Assembly (NCBI GenBank): GCA_003612335.1
Contig: RAYO01000019.1
Location: 1 to 64,000 of the forward strand
From: a bacterium 1xD42-67
Lineage (GTDB): Bacteria; Bacillota; Clostridia; Oscillospirales; Oscillospiraceae
Reading direction: 5' to 3'
Length of the DNA: 64,000 bases
A model generated the notes under the pieces. It was not told the origin of the DNA. It saw nothing but the letters and a program-made list of their open reading frames with translations, and made no database searches. The translations under genes and the position numbers were made by a program. Below are positions 35,826 through 43,923 of the stretch, piece by piece. Each line of letters begins with the position of its first letter. Within the stretch, counting starts at the first letter, position 1.

Positions 35826-36455
35826 ATGGATACCTATAGAATACCGCTTGTTTGGCAGATGTACGGCCACTGTCACGTTGAAGCAAACTCACTCAAAGAT
35901 GCGATCAAAATTGCACTGGGGCCTGACACGCCGCTTCCCGATAGTTCCTATGTTGACGACTCCGTTGCCGTTGATTATGAAGTCCTTGAACTGGATCAGG
36001 GCAAGAAGAACCGCACACTGACAAAGCAGGAGTTGAAGTTGCAGCTCCAACAGGGCCACACGCTCAATGACCTGTTGGCATTTGGTCCCGGCCAGGACTG
36101 TGAGATATTCAAGGCTGATAAGTTCTATCCTGGGGATGTGGTGATCTATGTTCCTGATGTGGCCTTGAATCATGTTCCGCTTGATCGTCCCATTACAGCT
36201 CCGGAGGAATTGGAAGAAGTTTTAAGCCATTACTACACAGGTCAGGACTTCATCGACGAGTGCGGCGGTGATGCAGAGAAGGCCGAGCGCCTGTTTTGTT
36301 ATTGCGACTGGCAGCATCCATCCTCCGCAATAGACGAGTTGGCCGATGACGATGAAGACGCCGACAACTACGCAGCTCTGTCCAGCACAGACGGCGATTA
36401 CAGCCCGGCCAATCCGTGGAATGCGCCTGGAATGAGAGTATCAGATTTTATATAA
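35826..36455 (+). CDS. Unknown acidic protein
   Basis: 209 aa, ATG at 35826 with TGGAGGG upstream. The N-terminal 50 residues (WQMYGHCHVEANSLKDAIKIA) resemble the small domain found at the start of many mobile-element proteins. The C-terminal 60 residues are strongly acidic (ADDDEDAD). No family is assigned. It ends directly before the res-like array. Confidence 0.55.
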   Translation: MDTYRIPLVWQMYGHCHVEANSLKDAIKIALGPDTPLPDSSYVDDSVAVDYEVLELDQGKKNRTLTKQELKLQLQQGHTLNDLLAFGPGQDCEIFKADKFYPGDVVIYVPDVALNHVPLDRPITAPEELEEVLSHYYTGQDFIDECGGDAEKAERLFCYCDWQHPSSAIDELADDDEDADNYAALSSTDGDYSPANPWNAPGMRVSDFI

Positions 36456-36562
36456 GCGTCCCGCTAAGGTACACTCAAACGGGACATTGAAAAAGCGTCC
36501 CACTAGAGCTGGTTTTCTCGTTCTGGGACGTCCCGGAACGAAAGCCGACTCTAATGAGACAT
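36456..36562. other. Possible res site array for the adjacent resolvase
   Basis: Two units share the ends GCGTCCC-R-CTA and GGGAC: unit 1 at 36456-36485 (30 nt) and unit 2 at 36495-36529 (35 nt). A looser third unit (GTCCC to GAGAC) runs to about 36562, next to the resolvase gene. A roughly 28/34/25-bp spacing order upstream of the gene is typical of res sites I, II and III of Tn3-type resolvases. Individual half-sites are degenerate. Confidence 0.42.
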
Positions 36563-36588
36563 TTACTTCTAATATGAGAGGGCTGGAT

Positions 36589-37173
36589 ATGAAGATTGGC
36601 TATATCAGGGTCAGCACCCAGGAGCAGAACACCATCCGGCAGGAAGTCCTGATGGAATCCCTGGGTGTGGATGAAGTCTACATCGACCGAATGAGCGGCA
36701 AGAATACCAACCGTCCAGAACTGCAACGGATGATGGAGTATGTTCGCCGTGGGGATACCGTGATCGTGGAGAGTATCAGCCGTTTCGCCAGGAATACCCG
36801 TGATCTGCTGGACTTGGTGGAGCGGTTGACGGCCAAGGGTGTTGAGTTCGTCAGCAAGAAGGAAGCCATCGACACCACGACGCCTACGGGGAAGTTCATG
36901 CTCACTATCTTTGGGGCTGTGGCAGAGCTGGAGCGGGAGTACATCCTGCAACGTCAGCGGGAAGGCATCGCCATTGCCAAGGAGCAGGGAAAGTACACTG
37001 GGAGGAAAGCCAAGCAGCCGCCAGACTTTGATCGTGTGGTCGGCCAGTGGCGCAGAGGCGAGATCACAGCGGTTGAGGCTATGCGAACGTTGAAGATGAG
37101 TAAGACCACGTTTTACCGCAGAGTGCAGCAAACTGCCAATCGTTCTGTGGGGAAGAATCAGGTTCAGCCATAG
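36589..37173 (+). CDS. Small serine recombinase (resolvase/invertase)
   Basis: A 194-aa recombinase. The catalytic serine is in MKIGYIRVST (Ser9), with VESISRFARNTRDLL near 60, TTPTGKFMLTIFGAVAELER near 95-120 and a C-terminal HTH (ITAVEAMRTLKMSKTTFYRR). It belongs to the resolvase/invertase group and is unrelated in size to the 579-aa recombinase at the element's end. ATG at 36589 is favoured over an upstream in-frame ATG that would run through the res-like repeats. It may resolve multimers or mark an older insertion inside the element. Confidence 0.88.
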   Translation: MKIGYIRVSTQEQNTIRQEVLMESLGVDEVYIDRMSGKNTNRPELQRMMEYVRRGDTVIVESISRFARNTRDLLDLVERLTAKGVEFVSKKEAIDTTTPTGKFMLTIFGAVAELEREYILQRQREGIAIAKEQGKYTGRKAKQPPDFDRVVGQWRRGEITAVEAMRTLKMSKTTFYRRVQQTANRSVGKNQVQP

Positions 37174-37504
37174 ACGAGTGTGATGGGCAGGGGATGAGCA
37201 AGCGCCCATCCTTTGCCCTTCACGATTATTTTTGGATATGCCCCTACAGAAACGCAAATTCATCTGCAACATATCGCTGGGAAACAGTGGCAGCAACACA
37301 CCTCTCCGTGTCACCGTATATACAGCATAGAAATAGTAGCCGCTCACAACCGTTCTGCAAAAAATTTACAAGGGATGTGATTGCTGATCGTACTCGTGAG
37401 GGGGTGAAGCCAGCCCGGACCGGAGGGAAGATGGAAGGAAGACCCAAAGCAGATCTAATTTAGGTGCCACATCCTGTTAGGTGCGCCATCCGTTTGCGAC
37501 ACGA

Positions 37505-37533
37505 TTGACATTTCATTCCCCATGAAATATAAT
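37505..37533 (+). promoter_or_regulatory. Consensus sigma-A promoter of the orphan gene
   Basis: Perfect TTGACA (37505-37510) and TATAAT (37528-37533) with a 17-nt spacer. It lies 186 nt upstream of the 612-codon gene, leaving an untranslated leader of roughly 180 nt. Confidence 0.8.
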
Positions 37534-37629
37534 CCTCCATATCATTGAAAGATGCTTTGATGAACGCATAATCGTTAGGCTGACGATACTTGCCTTCACT
37601 GAAATGCCTGATCACACTTCGCTGCGAGA

Positions 37630-37672
37630 AAGACGACACCGGGGTCGCATATCAAGAGTCCCCAGTCGTCTT
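37630..37672 (+). promoter_or_regulatory. Structured leader hairpin before the orphan gene
   Basis: AAGACGAC (37630-37637) pairs with GTCGTCTT (37665-37672), and GGGG (37641-37644) with CCCC (37660-37663). This forms an interrupted stem in the leader, 47 nt before the start codon and without a T-run. It could be a protein-binding or attenuator-like element, but no known riboswitch class is recognised. Confidence 0.45.
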
Positions 37673-37719
37673 CACACAGATACCATTTTGCAAAATTCCA
37701 TCTTGGAGGTTACAATTTA

Positions 37720-39558
37720 ATGGGAAATAACGACTTTCAACTATCTGATTTTTTTCTACAGGCAACATGGCAAAATGAAGAATATGTAGCGGAGCAGATT
37801 GCTAAAATTAGAAGGCATTTGGATTCCAAGGGTGTTGACATCAACACGCCTGCTTATAAAAGTGAAACAAGTTATAGAAAAATCAGGGATGAAAGGATAG
37901 ATGGGTTTCCTGGCGGGGCTATGTCCCTAGAAGAGTTTGTCGATCGATTTCTGTTCACTGAATACACCTTTGAAAGTATATATGATATGGGAAATTCCTG
38001 CGAAATTAAAAATAGTGAGTGTACAGATAATGCTGTAGCTGCCGAAATCTGTCGCATTCTTTCTCTGGGCAAAAATGGAGTGACTATAGCAGATGTTTGC
38101 AATGAATTAGAGAGAAAAAGTGGCTTGATTGACCGCATAAAAAAATATTTTGGGATTGACCTAAATGAATTAGATAGAAATGATAACCGTGAAAAACGTG
38201 AACGCAGCAAAATCCTCTACTTTTTCTATATGCTAGAGCACAGACTCTATCCCAATATCAACGTGCTTATGTTACTTGACAAGCCATCAATGGAAAATAT
38301 TGATAATACATTTTTGGGCAGGCAGACTCATAATGGAAAAATTCTGAGAACTGCAAAAGAAGCCTTGGGAAAAGAGCTTTCTTTAGACGAAAAAGATCGT
38401 ATTCATTCGGCCATTGCTGATATATCCATTGAATGGGACAACATTCTGAACAATGCACGGCTCCTCCTGGATTTTTTACATGACTATGGATTTGACTACA
38501 ACTCAGTAGAACTGATTCAATCGCCGATACCTATTTATGCAAGTGATAACGGCAACACCCATCAATACCCCGTCGAAAGGCTATATCTGATTATATCTCA
38601 GAGGGAATATTGGGGCAACTTGCTTGACATCGTCTTTGTAAACAAAATTCAAAACAGCAATGACTATGATGTTTGTCCCGAACTTGTCGAAGAAATGAAA
38701 GCTCTCATACATACGTCTGTAGATTTAAATAATGCTGAAAAGTACATCAAAGACAATGCTCTTAGATTATCCCGCTACGTGTACCTTAGAAAAGAGATAA
38801 CCAAGGAAGATGTTCGACGCATACGCACATTTGCACATAAATTTCAAAAGTTTTTGAATTTTTGTAATCGAGCCAATTGGGTAATAGATAAAAAAGAGAT
38901 TTCAAATGAACTCCAAGTCGTATCTTTTTTGCAAGCATTAATATTGGACAATCAGAGTGAGTCTTTTGACTATACTTATCATGATTATCAAGATAAGAGC
39001 AAGCATATGATGCGTGTTCAGGCTGCCCTAAAAAGCGATAAACGAGTGCCTGATGCGCTACAGATATATTGGGTTCGCAAGGTTACCGACCGGTGGTACG
39101 CAAATGTCGGTAAATATGCTATCCGTTTGAAATTACGAGAGATTGAACAAACCTGCGATGAAATCAGGAAACAAATATTGAGTCGATCTTCTTTGGATGA
39201 AATGACGGCTACACACAATTTCTATTTGGAACAGATTGATTCTGGTTTTCTTGAGGTTAGCAATCAGATCCGGGCAGTCATTCGTATAGTAAAAGAGTTG
39301 CAGAGAATAGGTTTTAAATATAAAGATCATGCCTGCAAAATACGATTTGCCTTTTTGGATCCAGAGGATTGCGATGATATTTGTGATGTAATTCTCGCGA
39401 ACATCCAAGGCACAATTCAAGACCATGCCCTATCCTGCCAAATAGTGTGTGAAGCCAAGGGGACAGCTGCGAGAGATACAGGTTTTTTGTTGGAATTATC
39501 ATTGGATTATTGGGAAAAGACGTGTATATTGACACGATTTGATTCTATTTTTGGATAA
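37720..39558 (+). CDS. Orphan 612-aa protein
   Basis: No family is recognised. The protein is soluble, largely helical and rich in Asn, Asp, Ile and Lys, and its DNA is clearly AT-richer than the genes on both sides, so it was probably acquired separately. Visible segments include SIYDMGNSCEI near 85, FYMLEHRLYPNINVLMLLDKP near 170-190 and VRRIRTFAHKFQKFLNFCNR near 365-385. It is a single-gene unit: consensus promoter, long structured leader, GGAGGTTACAATTTA-ATG start and a strong terminator. This layout is common for defence or regulatory orphans, but no function can be assigned. Confidence 0.8.
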   Translation: MGNNDFQLSDFFLQATWQNEEYVAEQIAKIRRHLDSKGVDINTPAYKSETSYRKIRDERIDGFPGGAMSLEEFVDRFLFTEYTFESIYDMGNSCEIKNSECTDNAVAAEICRILSLGKNGVTIADVCNELERKSGLIDRIKKYFGIDLNELDRNDNREKRERSKILYFFYMLEHRLYPNINVLMLLDKPSMENIDNTFLGRQTHNGKILRTAKEALGKELSLDEKDRIHSAIADISIEWDNILNNARLLLDFLHDYGFDYNSVELIQSPIPIYASDNGNTHQYPVERLYLIISQREYWGNLLDIVFVNKIQNSNDYDVCPELVEEMKALIHTSVDLNNAEKYIKDNALRLSRYVYLRKEITKEDVRRIRTFAHKFQKFLNFCNRANWVIDKKEISNELQVVSFLQALILDNQSESFDYTYHDYQDKSKHMMRVQAALKSDKRVPDALQIYWVRKVTDRWYANVGKYAIRLKLREIEQTCDEIRKQILSRSSLDEMTATHNFYLEQIDSGFLEVSNQIRAVIRIVKELQRIGFKYKDHACKIRFAFLDPEDCDDICDVILANIQGTIQDHALSCQIVCEAKGTAARDTGFLLELSLDYWEKTCILTRFDSIFG

Positions 39559-39580
39559 AAGAAAATGGTGGAAATTTTGG

Positions 39581-39612
39581 AGTGCTCCGCTTTTTGCGGA
39601 GCACTCTTTTTT
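39581..39612 (+). terminator. Terminator of the orphan gene
   Basis: Perfect 10-bp stem AGTGCTCCGC / GCGGAGCACT with a T5 loop, followed by CTTTTTT. Confidence 0.9.
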
Positions 39613-39690
39613 GCGGTAATCTAAATATACAGGAACCAAGAAAGGATGAATTTGGTATAGCGCTAATTAAAATTTAAGGAGATTACAGCC

Positions 39691-40443
39691 ATGGAAATTG
39701 AAAACAAAAGTTCGTTTACCGAATTTGGAAGAACTACGGAAACCGATGACAGGGGCGGCGCCCTACTTGAAAATGCGCCTACTACAAATGGAAACTCGAC
39801 TCTCGAAAGTGACGCCGATAATTCCTGGGAGCATCAGCTCAACACGTTCAAGCTGAAGATCGAGGAGTTGCAAGAACGCTACGAGCAATCGTACCTGGAA
39901 ATCGGCAGGCTGCTCATCCAAGCCAGAGATGTCTATAAGGGCCACGGCGACTGGATCAAATGGCTAAAAGCGAATGCGCCTTTCTCGGTCAGGCACGCGC
40001 AACGTCTGATTCGAGTTGCGGAGATGTTTGACGATGCGACCATGGTGTCGCGCTTGAGATTGACTTCCTCAAAGGCTTACATCCTCACGAGACTCGACAA
40101 GAAAGATATGAACAATTTCCTTGAAAGTGATCACTTTTTTCGTATTGGGGACAATCCTAAGTCTGTTAAAGATATGACCAAGCGGGAATTGGAACTTGCA
40201 GTCACAATCCATTTGAAAGGTAAATTGACATCGACAGATCATGAAGAGGTTACTTCGTCTATTCAAGATAAGGAAAATCTGAAAGATCGTGTTGAGTCAA
40301 ACCTTGAGGAGCTGAGGAAAATCTTGAATAAAACAATCATCTCCATCAAAGGCTCCGATTCAGATACCCGTGCGTCGTGGATTTCTGAATTGGATGATCT
40401 ATACAAAACCAGTTTAGATCAGTTGTCATCAGTCGCTGAATAA
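39691..40443 (+). CDS. DUF3102 protein
   Basis: A 250-aa protein. DUF3102 signatures lie near residues 50-130: YLEIGRLLIQARDVYKGHGD, then FSVRHAQRLIRVAEMF and a TSSKAYILTRL segment. The fold is DNA-binding-like. The C-terminal half is a charged coiled-coil region. DUF3102 proteins accompany conjugation and mobilisation genes in Firmicutes, and here the gene precedes the coupling-protein gene. Start ATG with AAGGAGATTACAGCC upstream. Confidence 0.8.
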   Translation: MEIENKSSFTEFGRTTETDDRGGALLENAPTTNGNSTLESDADNSWEHQLNTFKLKIEELQERYEQSYLEIGRLLIQARDVYKGHGDWIKWLKANAPFSVRHAQRLIRVAEMFDDATMVSRLRLTSSKAYILTRLDKKDMNNFLESDHFFRIGDNPKSVKDMTKRELELAVTIHLKGKLTSTDHEEVTSSIQDKENLKDRVESNLEELRKILNKTIISIKGSDSDTRASWISELDDLYKTSLDQLSSVAE

Positions 40444-40574
40444 ACGACAAGGACGAAGCGATATTGTAGCTGGTTTGATGCCGACTGCAATAACGCTTCC
40501 CATTACTTCCAAGAAAGCCGTAACCTGCCATCTTCGTACGATTGTGCGCGACATCAAAAGGAAAGGTGAAACAA

Positions 40575-42488
40575 TTGGGAAAAAAATACAACCGTTGGCT
40601 CGGTGATGATGACTATGACGCGCGTCTCGTAAAGTATCCACCAGCAGACCATGCCTACTTGCGTCAACCGCAGGAGTCAGTTTTAGAGAACATTCCTGCG
40701 GCGATGCTCCTCGCCATACACGGCGATTCCGGGTTTTTCCTGGGGCTGCCAGGTGAGCCGGGAGGTAACAATTACATCGGGATTCCGCAAGGCACAGAGG
40801 GGAACATCGTGGTGATTGGCGGCAACGGCAGCGGCAAAAGCGCCGGGATCGCCAAGCCCACACTGCGAACCTGGCAAAGTGCGATTTGCGCTACCGACAT
40901 CAAGGGCGAACTGTCCGATTTTTATGCGGAGCTGTATCATCGTGGACTTGCTGCAAGGCCATACCTCGTTTTTGATCCTATGCAGACAGATGGCCCAAGC
41001 TATGATCCGTTTTGGCTGCTGGCACACGATGGCGCGGACAATCTATTCAACAATGCCAAAGAGATTGCCATTGCGATAGCTCCAGTCCTGCCGGATGACA
41101 AACAGCCCTTCTGGGCGGAAACGGAGCAGGGGTTCCTTACCGCAGCGCTTCTGTATTACTTCAATCTTGGCCTGAGCTTCAGCGAGGCCATGTGCAAAAT
41201 TGTGTCTTCCACGATGAGCGGATTGTGTGAAGAACTGTCCGAAAGCCAAGATATTTTCGTACAGATGGCTCTCGGTGAAATGGGTTCTTTGAAGCCGGAA
41301 ACACGGGCTTGCTTTGACCGGGGACTGCGTAACAAGCTCATGGTATTTGCCGCCGACCCGTACATCGGTCACGCATTCCGTGGGCAGCGGGAAGGAGCAA
41401 ATTGCTTCACTTGGGACGACCTCGACGACTGCAACATCTTCCTGCGTATTCCGGCAGACAAGATCGAACAGTGGGGTGGGGCGATCAATCTGATGTATGT
41501 CCAGCTGATCCGGCATTTGGAGCGCAGGCCCGAGATGCACAGTCCAGAAGGGGCAAGCAATGTCCAGACGCTGCTGTTGATGGACGAGTTCACACGTTTT
41601 GGCAAGCTGGAAATGATCGCCTCCGCTTTGGCAACGTTGCGGAGCAAAAACGTGAATATCTGCCTGATGATCCAAAGTATGGCTCAACTGGATCGAATCT
41701 ACGGTGAGTACGACCGGAGGATTATCTTTGATAATTGTCAATTTAAGGAAATCCTGCGGGCCAGTGATGCCGAGACGCAGAAGTATCTCAGCGAGTTGGT
41801 AGGGACCCATATGTGCGCACAGCGCAGTTTGAGCGAACATATGGATGAAGATTCGGATACCACGGGTTACAGCAGGCAGATCAGCGAAATTCGGGACTGG
41901 GTCATTCAGCCCCACGAGCTGGCAACTCTGGATGATGTGGTTCTGCTGACTCCATATGGATTCTGTAGGGCGAAAAAATATCACCCCTGCGATGAGGAAA
42001 TGCGCTCCCAGCTGTTGAGTCTGCCCGAGGTGATTCAAGTGAAAGCCATCGCTGTCACACGTTCTGAGACCACCCCATGCAAAGCGATTCCCTGTAAAGC
42101 GTTCCGAACCTATGCGGCCAACTATGGTGATCATAAAAAGAACGGAGGATCGAAAATGATGTCCATCAAAGAACGAACTTCAAATGCCAACAGGCGTATC
42201 GTTGCCGCAGAGCAGAAAAAGCGGCAGGAAGAACGGGCTGCTCAGGAAGCACAAAGGCGGAACGACAGCCGCCGCAACTACATCATCGGTGAGCTGGTGA
42301 CCCGATACTTCCCATCGCTTCGAGAGTATGAACCAGGGACCGACACCGAGAACCAGACCCGCTTTGAGTCTCTGGAAGCTTTCCTGCACGTCCTGTCTGC
42401 CGACTATGACCTGGTCGAGGAGCTTCGGGAACGTGCTGCCAAATTGGTGGCAGACGACCCGGACGGAGAGTGGCACTGGCCTGCGTGA
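40575..42488 (+). CDS. VirD4/TraG-type coupling ATPase
   Basis: A 637-aa type IV coupling protein, which links a relaxase-DNA complex to a conjugation pore. The Walker A motif is VIGGNGSGKSAG near residue 83, ATDIKGEL follows, and the Walker B is LLLMDEFTRFG near 335. The N-terminal transmembrane segments of full TraG/VirD4 proteins are missing, so it is a soluble form or is shortened. TTG at 40575 has AGGAAAGGTG upstream. No mating-pore genes occur in this window, so transfer, if any, would need help from another element. Confidence 0.85.
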   Translation: MGKKYNRWLGDDDYDARLVKYPPADHAYLRQPQESVLENIPAAMLLAIHGDSGFFLGLPGEPGGNNYIGIPQGTEGNIVVIGGNGSGKSAGIAKPTLRTWQSAICATDIKGELSDFYAELYHRGLAARPYLVFDPMQTDGPSYDPFWLLAHDGADNLFNNAKEIAIAIAPVLPDDKQPFWAETEQGFLTAALLYYFNLGLSFSEAMCKIVSSTMSGLCEELSESQDIFVQMALGEMGSLKPETRACFDRGLRNKLMVFAADPYIGHAFRGQREGANCFTWDDLDDCNIFLRIPADKIEQWGGAINLMYVQLIRHLERRPEMHSPEGASNVQTLLLMDEFTRFGKLEMIASALATLRSKNVNICLMIQSMAQLDRIYGEYDRRIIFDNCQFKEILRASDAETQKYLSELVGTHMCAQRSLSEHMDEDSDTTGYSRQISEIRDWVIQPHELATLDDVVLLTPYGFCRAKKYHPCDEEMRSQLLSLPEVIQVKAIAVTRSETTPCKAIPCKAFRTYAANYGDHKKNGGSKMMSIKERTSNANRRIVAAEQKKRQEERAAQEAQRRNDSRRNYIIGELVTRYFPSLREYEPGTDTENQTRFESLEAFLHVLSADYDLVEELRERAAKLVADDPDGEWHWPA

Positions 42489-42566
42489 GCGCTGTAGCTC
42501 CTTTGATGAGTCCACTTACACATTCCACACTAAATTGGCCAAAAGCAGAAAAAGGAGTGCTATTTT

Positions 42567-43280
42567 ATGTCAAATTATCATTTTGAGGTTACCATCATCA
42601 GCCGGGGCAAAGGCCGCTCCGTTACCAGTTCGGTCAGCTACATTAGTGGACGGGCGCTGCATGACATCCACAATGGCAAAACATATTATAAACATCGGGA
42701 AGACCTTGCTTGGCAGAAGATTTTTCTGCCCGATCATGCACCGGCGGAGTTCCGGCAGCTCCAGCACCTCTGCGATGAGATCGAATGTGCAGAGATGCGG
42801 TGGGATGCCCGCACAGCACGGCAGCTTACTGCCTCCTTACCCAATGAGCTGCCACTCGGGGAGTTGGTCAGAATCGTCCATGAGTTTGTTGCGGACAATT
42901 TTACTTCTCAGGGCCTATGCACAGTGGCCGCGATCCATAGAAAGCATAACCACCATGACCCGAAAAAAAATAATCCCCATGTCCACATGATCGTGCCGAC
43001 CAGACCCGTTGGTCCGGATGGGTTCTGCAAGTTAAAGGACCGGGAACACGATAAACGAAAATACATTACCATCTGGCGGGAGCAATGGGCAACGGTTCAG
43101 AATCGAGCCTACGAACGAAACGGACTGGACATTCAGGTCAGTCATGAGAGCCTTGAAGCCCAGGGAAAGCACGACCGTGAGCCTTCCATCCACCTGAGCC
43201 GCATCGACTGGCAGAAAGAGCAGCGCGGGGAACGCACGCCTGCTGGGGATCGGAAACGTGCGGTCAAAGAGCGCAATTAA
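42567..43280 (+). CDS. MobA/MobL relaxase, apparently truncated
   Basis: 237 aa covering the HUH nuclease domain of the MobA/MobL family, which nicks oriT and binds the 5' end. Signatures are FEVTIISRGKGRSVTSSVSY at the N-terminus and the metal site KHNHHDPKKNNPHVHMIVP near 130-150. A TAA at 43278-43280 ends the frame. The same frame then continues with natural-looking RRIYQREMEQKQKIELEL before a TGA, so the gene probably lost its C-terminal part. Start ATG with AAAAGGAG. Confidence 0.78.
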   Translation: MSNYHFEVTIISRGKGRSVTSSVSYISGRALHDIHNGKTYYKHREDLAWQKIFLPDHAPAEFRQLQHLCDEIECAEMRWDARTARQLTASLPNELPLGELVRIVHEFVADNFTSQGLCTVAAIHRKHNHHDPKKNNPHVHMIVPTRPVGPDGFCKLKDREHDKRKYITIWREQWATVQNRAYERNGLDIQVSHESLEAQGKHDREPSIHLSRIDWQKEQRGERTPAGDRKRAVKERN

Positions 43281-43396
43281 AGGCGCATTTATCAACGGGA
43301 AATGGAACAAAAACAGAAGATCGAGTTAGAGCTATATCGCTGAACGGATGTACGCCTTTCCTGGTTATATATTCTTTCCCCGAGGAGGTGAACACC

Positions 43397-43450
43397 ATGA
43401 CTGATTTCACCAGTAAATATGTAGCGTCAGAGCCGAGAAATGCTCTCTAG
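43397..43450 (+). CDS. Possible 17-aa leader peptide
   Basis: ATG at 43397 with CGAGGAGGTG exactly spaced upstream encodes MTDFTSKYVASEPRNAL. It lies in the 294-nt stretch between the relaxase and the next small gene and may be a translated leader or a gene remnant. Confidence 0.3.
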   Translation: MTDFTSKYVASEPRNAL

Positions 43451-43482
43451 GGCATTTTACCATGAAGAATGGAGGTGCGTCA

Positions 43483-43578
43483 ATGGTGACCTTGTTTATT
43501 GAAGGAGTGAGGGAATACGGAAGCCGTGTTGGCTGCATCTTCTGGCACTCACAGACGATAGGAGGTGGGGCAGCATGA
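43483..43578 (+). CDS. Possible 31-aa peptide coupled to the next gene
   Basis: ATG at 43483 with GGAGGTG upstream. The peptide includes FIEGVREYGSRVG and GCIFWHSQTI. Its TGA overlaps the start of the following gene (ATGA), a typical translational coupling. No family is recognised. Confidence 0.4.
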   Translation: MVTLFIEGVREYGSRVGCIFWHSQTIGGGAA

Positions 43579-43793
43579 TGGACAGGCCGAACACATACAG
43601 TTCTAATCGGGGAGGTGTTCTGGTGGAGGATACTGCATATGGGTTCGACATCGTTATACATAGACCTGCGAACACCAACGAGCTGGAACGGCGTGTCGCG
43701 CAGGCTCATGCAGATGCCATCATCGCTAAGGTGAAAAAGCTGAACTGCTCTGCCGAACAGAAAAAGCAGCTGATCGATGCCGTCTGTGCATAA
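43575..43793 (+). CDS. Small mobile-element protein
   Basis: 72 aa. A beta-strand-like N-terminal part (GFDIVIHRPANTNELERRV) is followed by a helical C-terminus. The layout recalls the small TnpW-type proteins of clostridial mobilisable elements, but the similarity is too weak to name it. A good terminator follows. Confidence 0.5.
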   Translation: MMDRPNTYSSNRGGVLVEDTAYGFDIVIHRPANTNELERRVAQAHADAIIAKVKKLNCSAEQKKQLIDAVCA

Positions 43794-43801
43794 AGCAGCA
43801 G

Positions 43802-43837
43802 GGGGCCGGGATATGACCCGGCCCCTGTTTCTTTTTT
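43802..43837 (+). terminator. Intrinsic terminator
   Basis: GGGGCCGGG (43802-43810) and CCCGGCCCC (43817-43825) around ATATGA, then TGTTTCTTTTTT. It closes the mobilisation module. Confidence 0.9.
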
Positions 43838-43870
43838 ATAAGTTATACCTGATATAGATATAAAATTCAA

Positions 43871-43900
43871 TTGACGGCAAGCTATACCATGTGATATCCT
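43871..43900 (+). promoter_or_regulatory. Candidate promoter of the first DUF4143 ATPase
   Basis: TTGACG (43871-43876) and TATCCT (43895-43900) with an 18-nt spacer, 24 nt before the GTG start. Confidence 0.45.
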
Positions 43901-43923
43901 ATACAAGAGAGGAGTTGACAGCT

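Larger units (their letters stand above)
37174..37719. other. Intergenic region between resolvase and orphan gene
   Basis: 546 nt without a convincing gene. A plus-strand open stretch at 37194-37463 lacks a ribosome-binding site and family resemblance, and I take it as non-coding or a decayed remnant. The right part holds a consensus promoter and a structured leader for the orphan gene (listed separately). Confidence 0.5.

Noticed and set aside
37194-37463. 89-codon plus-strand frame after the resolvase
   Set aside because: No Shine-Dalgarno, odd composition, and no family resemblance; it is described as intergenic.
43575-43793. TnpW family protein
   Set aside because: The general layout is similar, but there is not enough sequence similarity to use the name.
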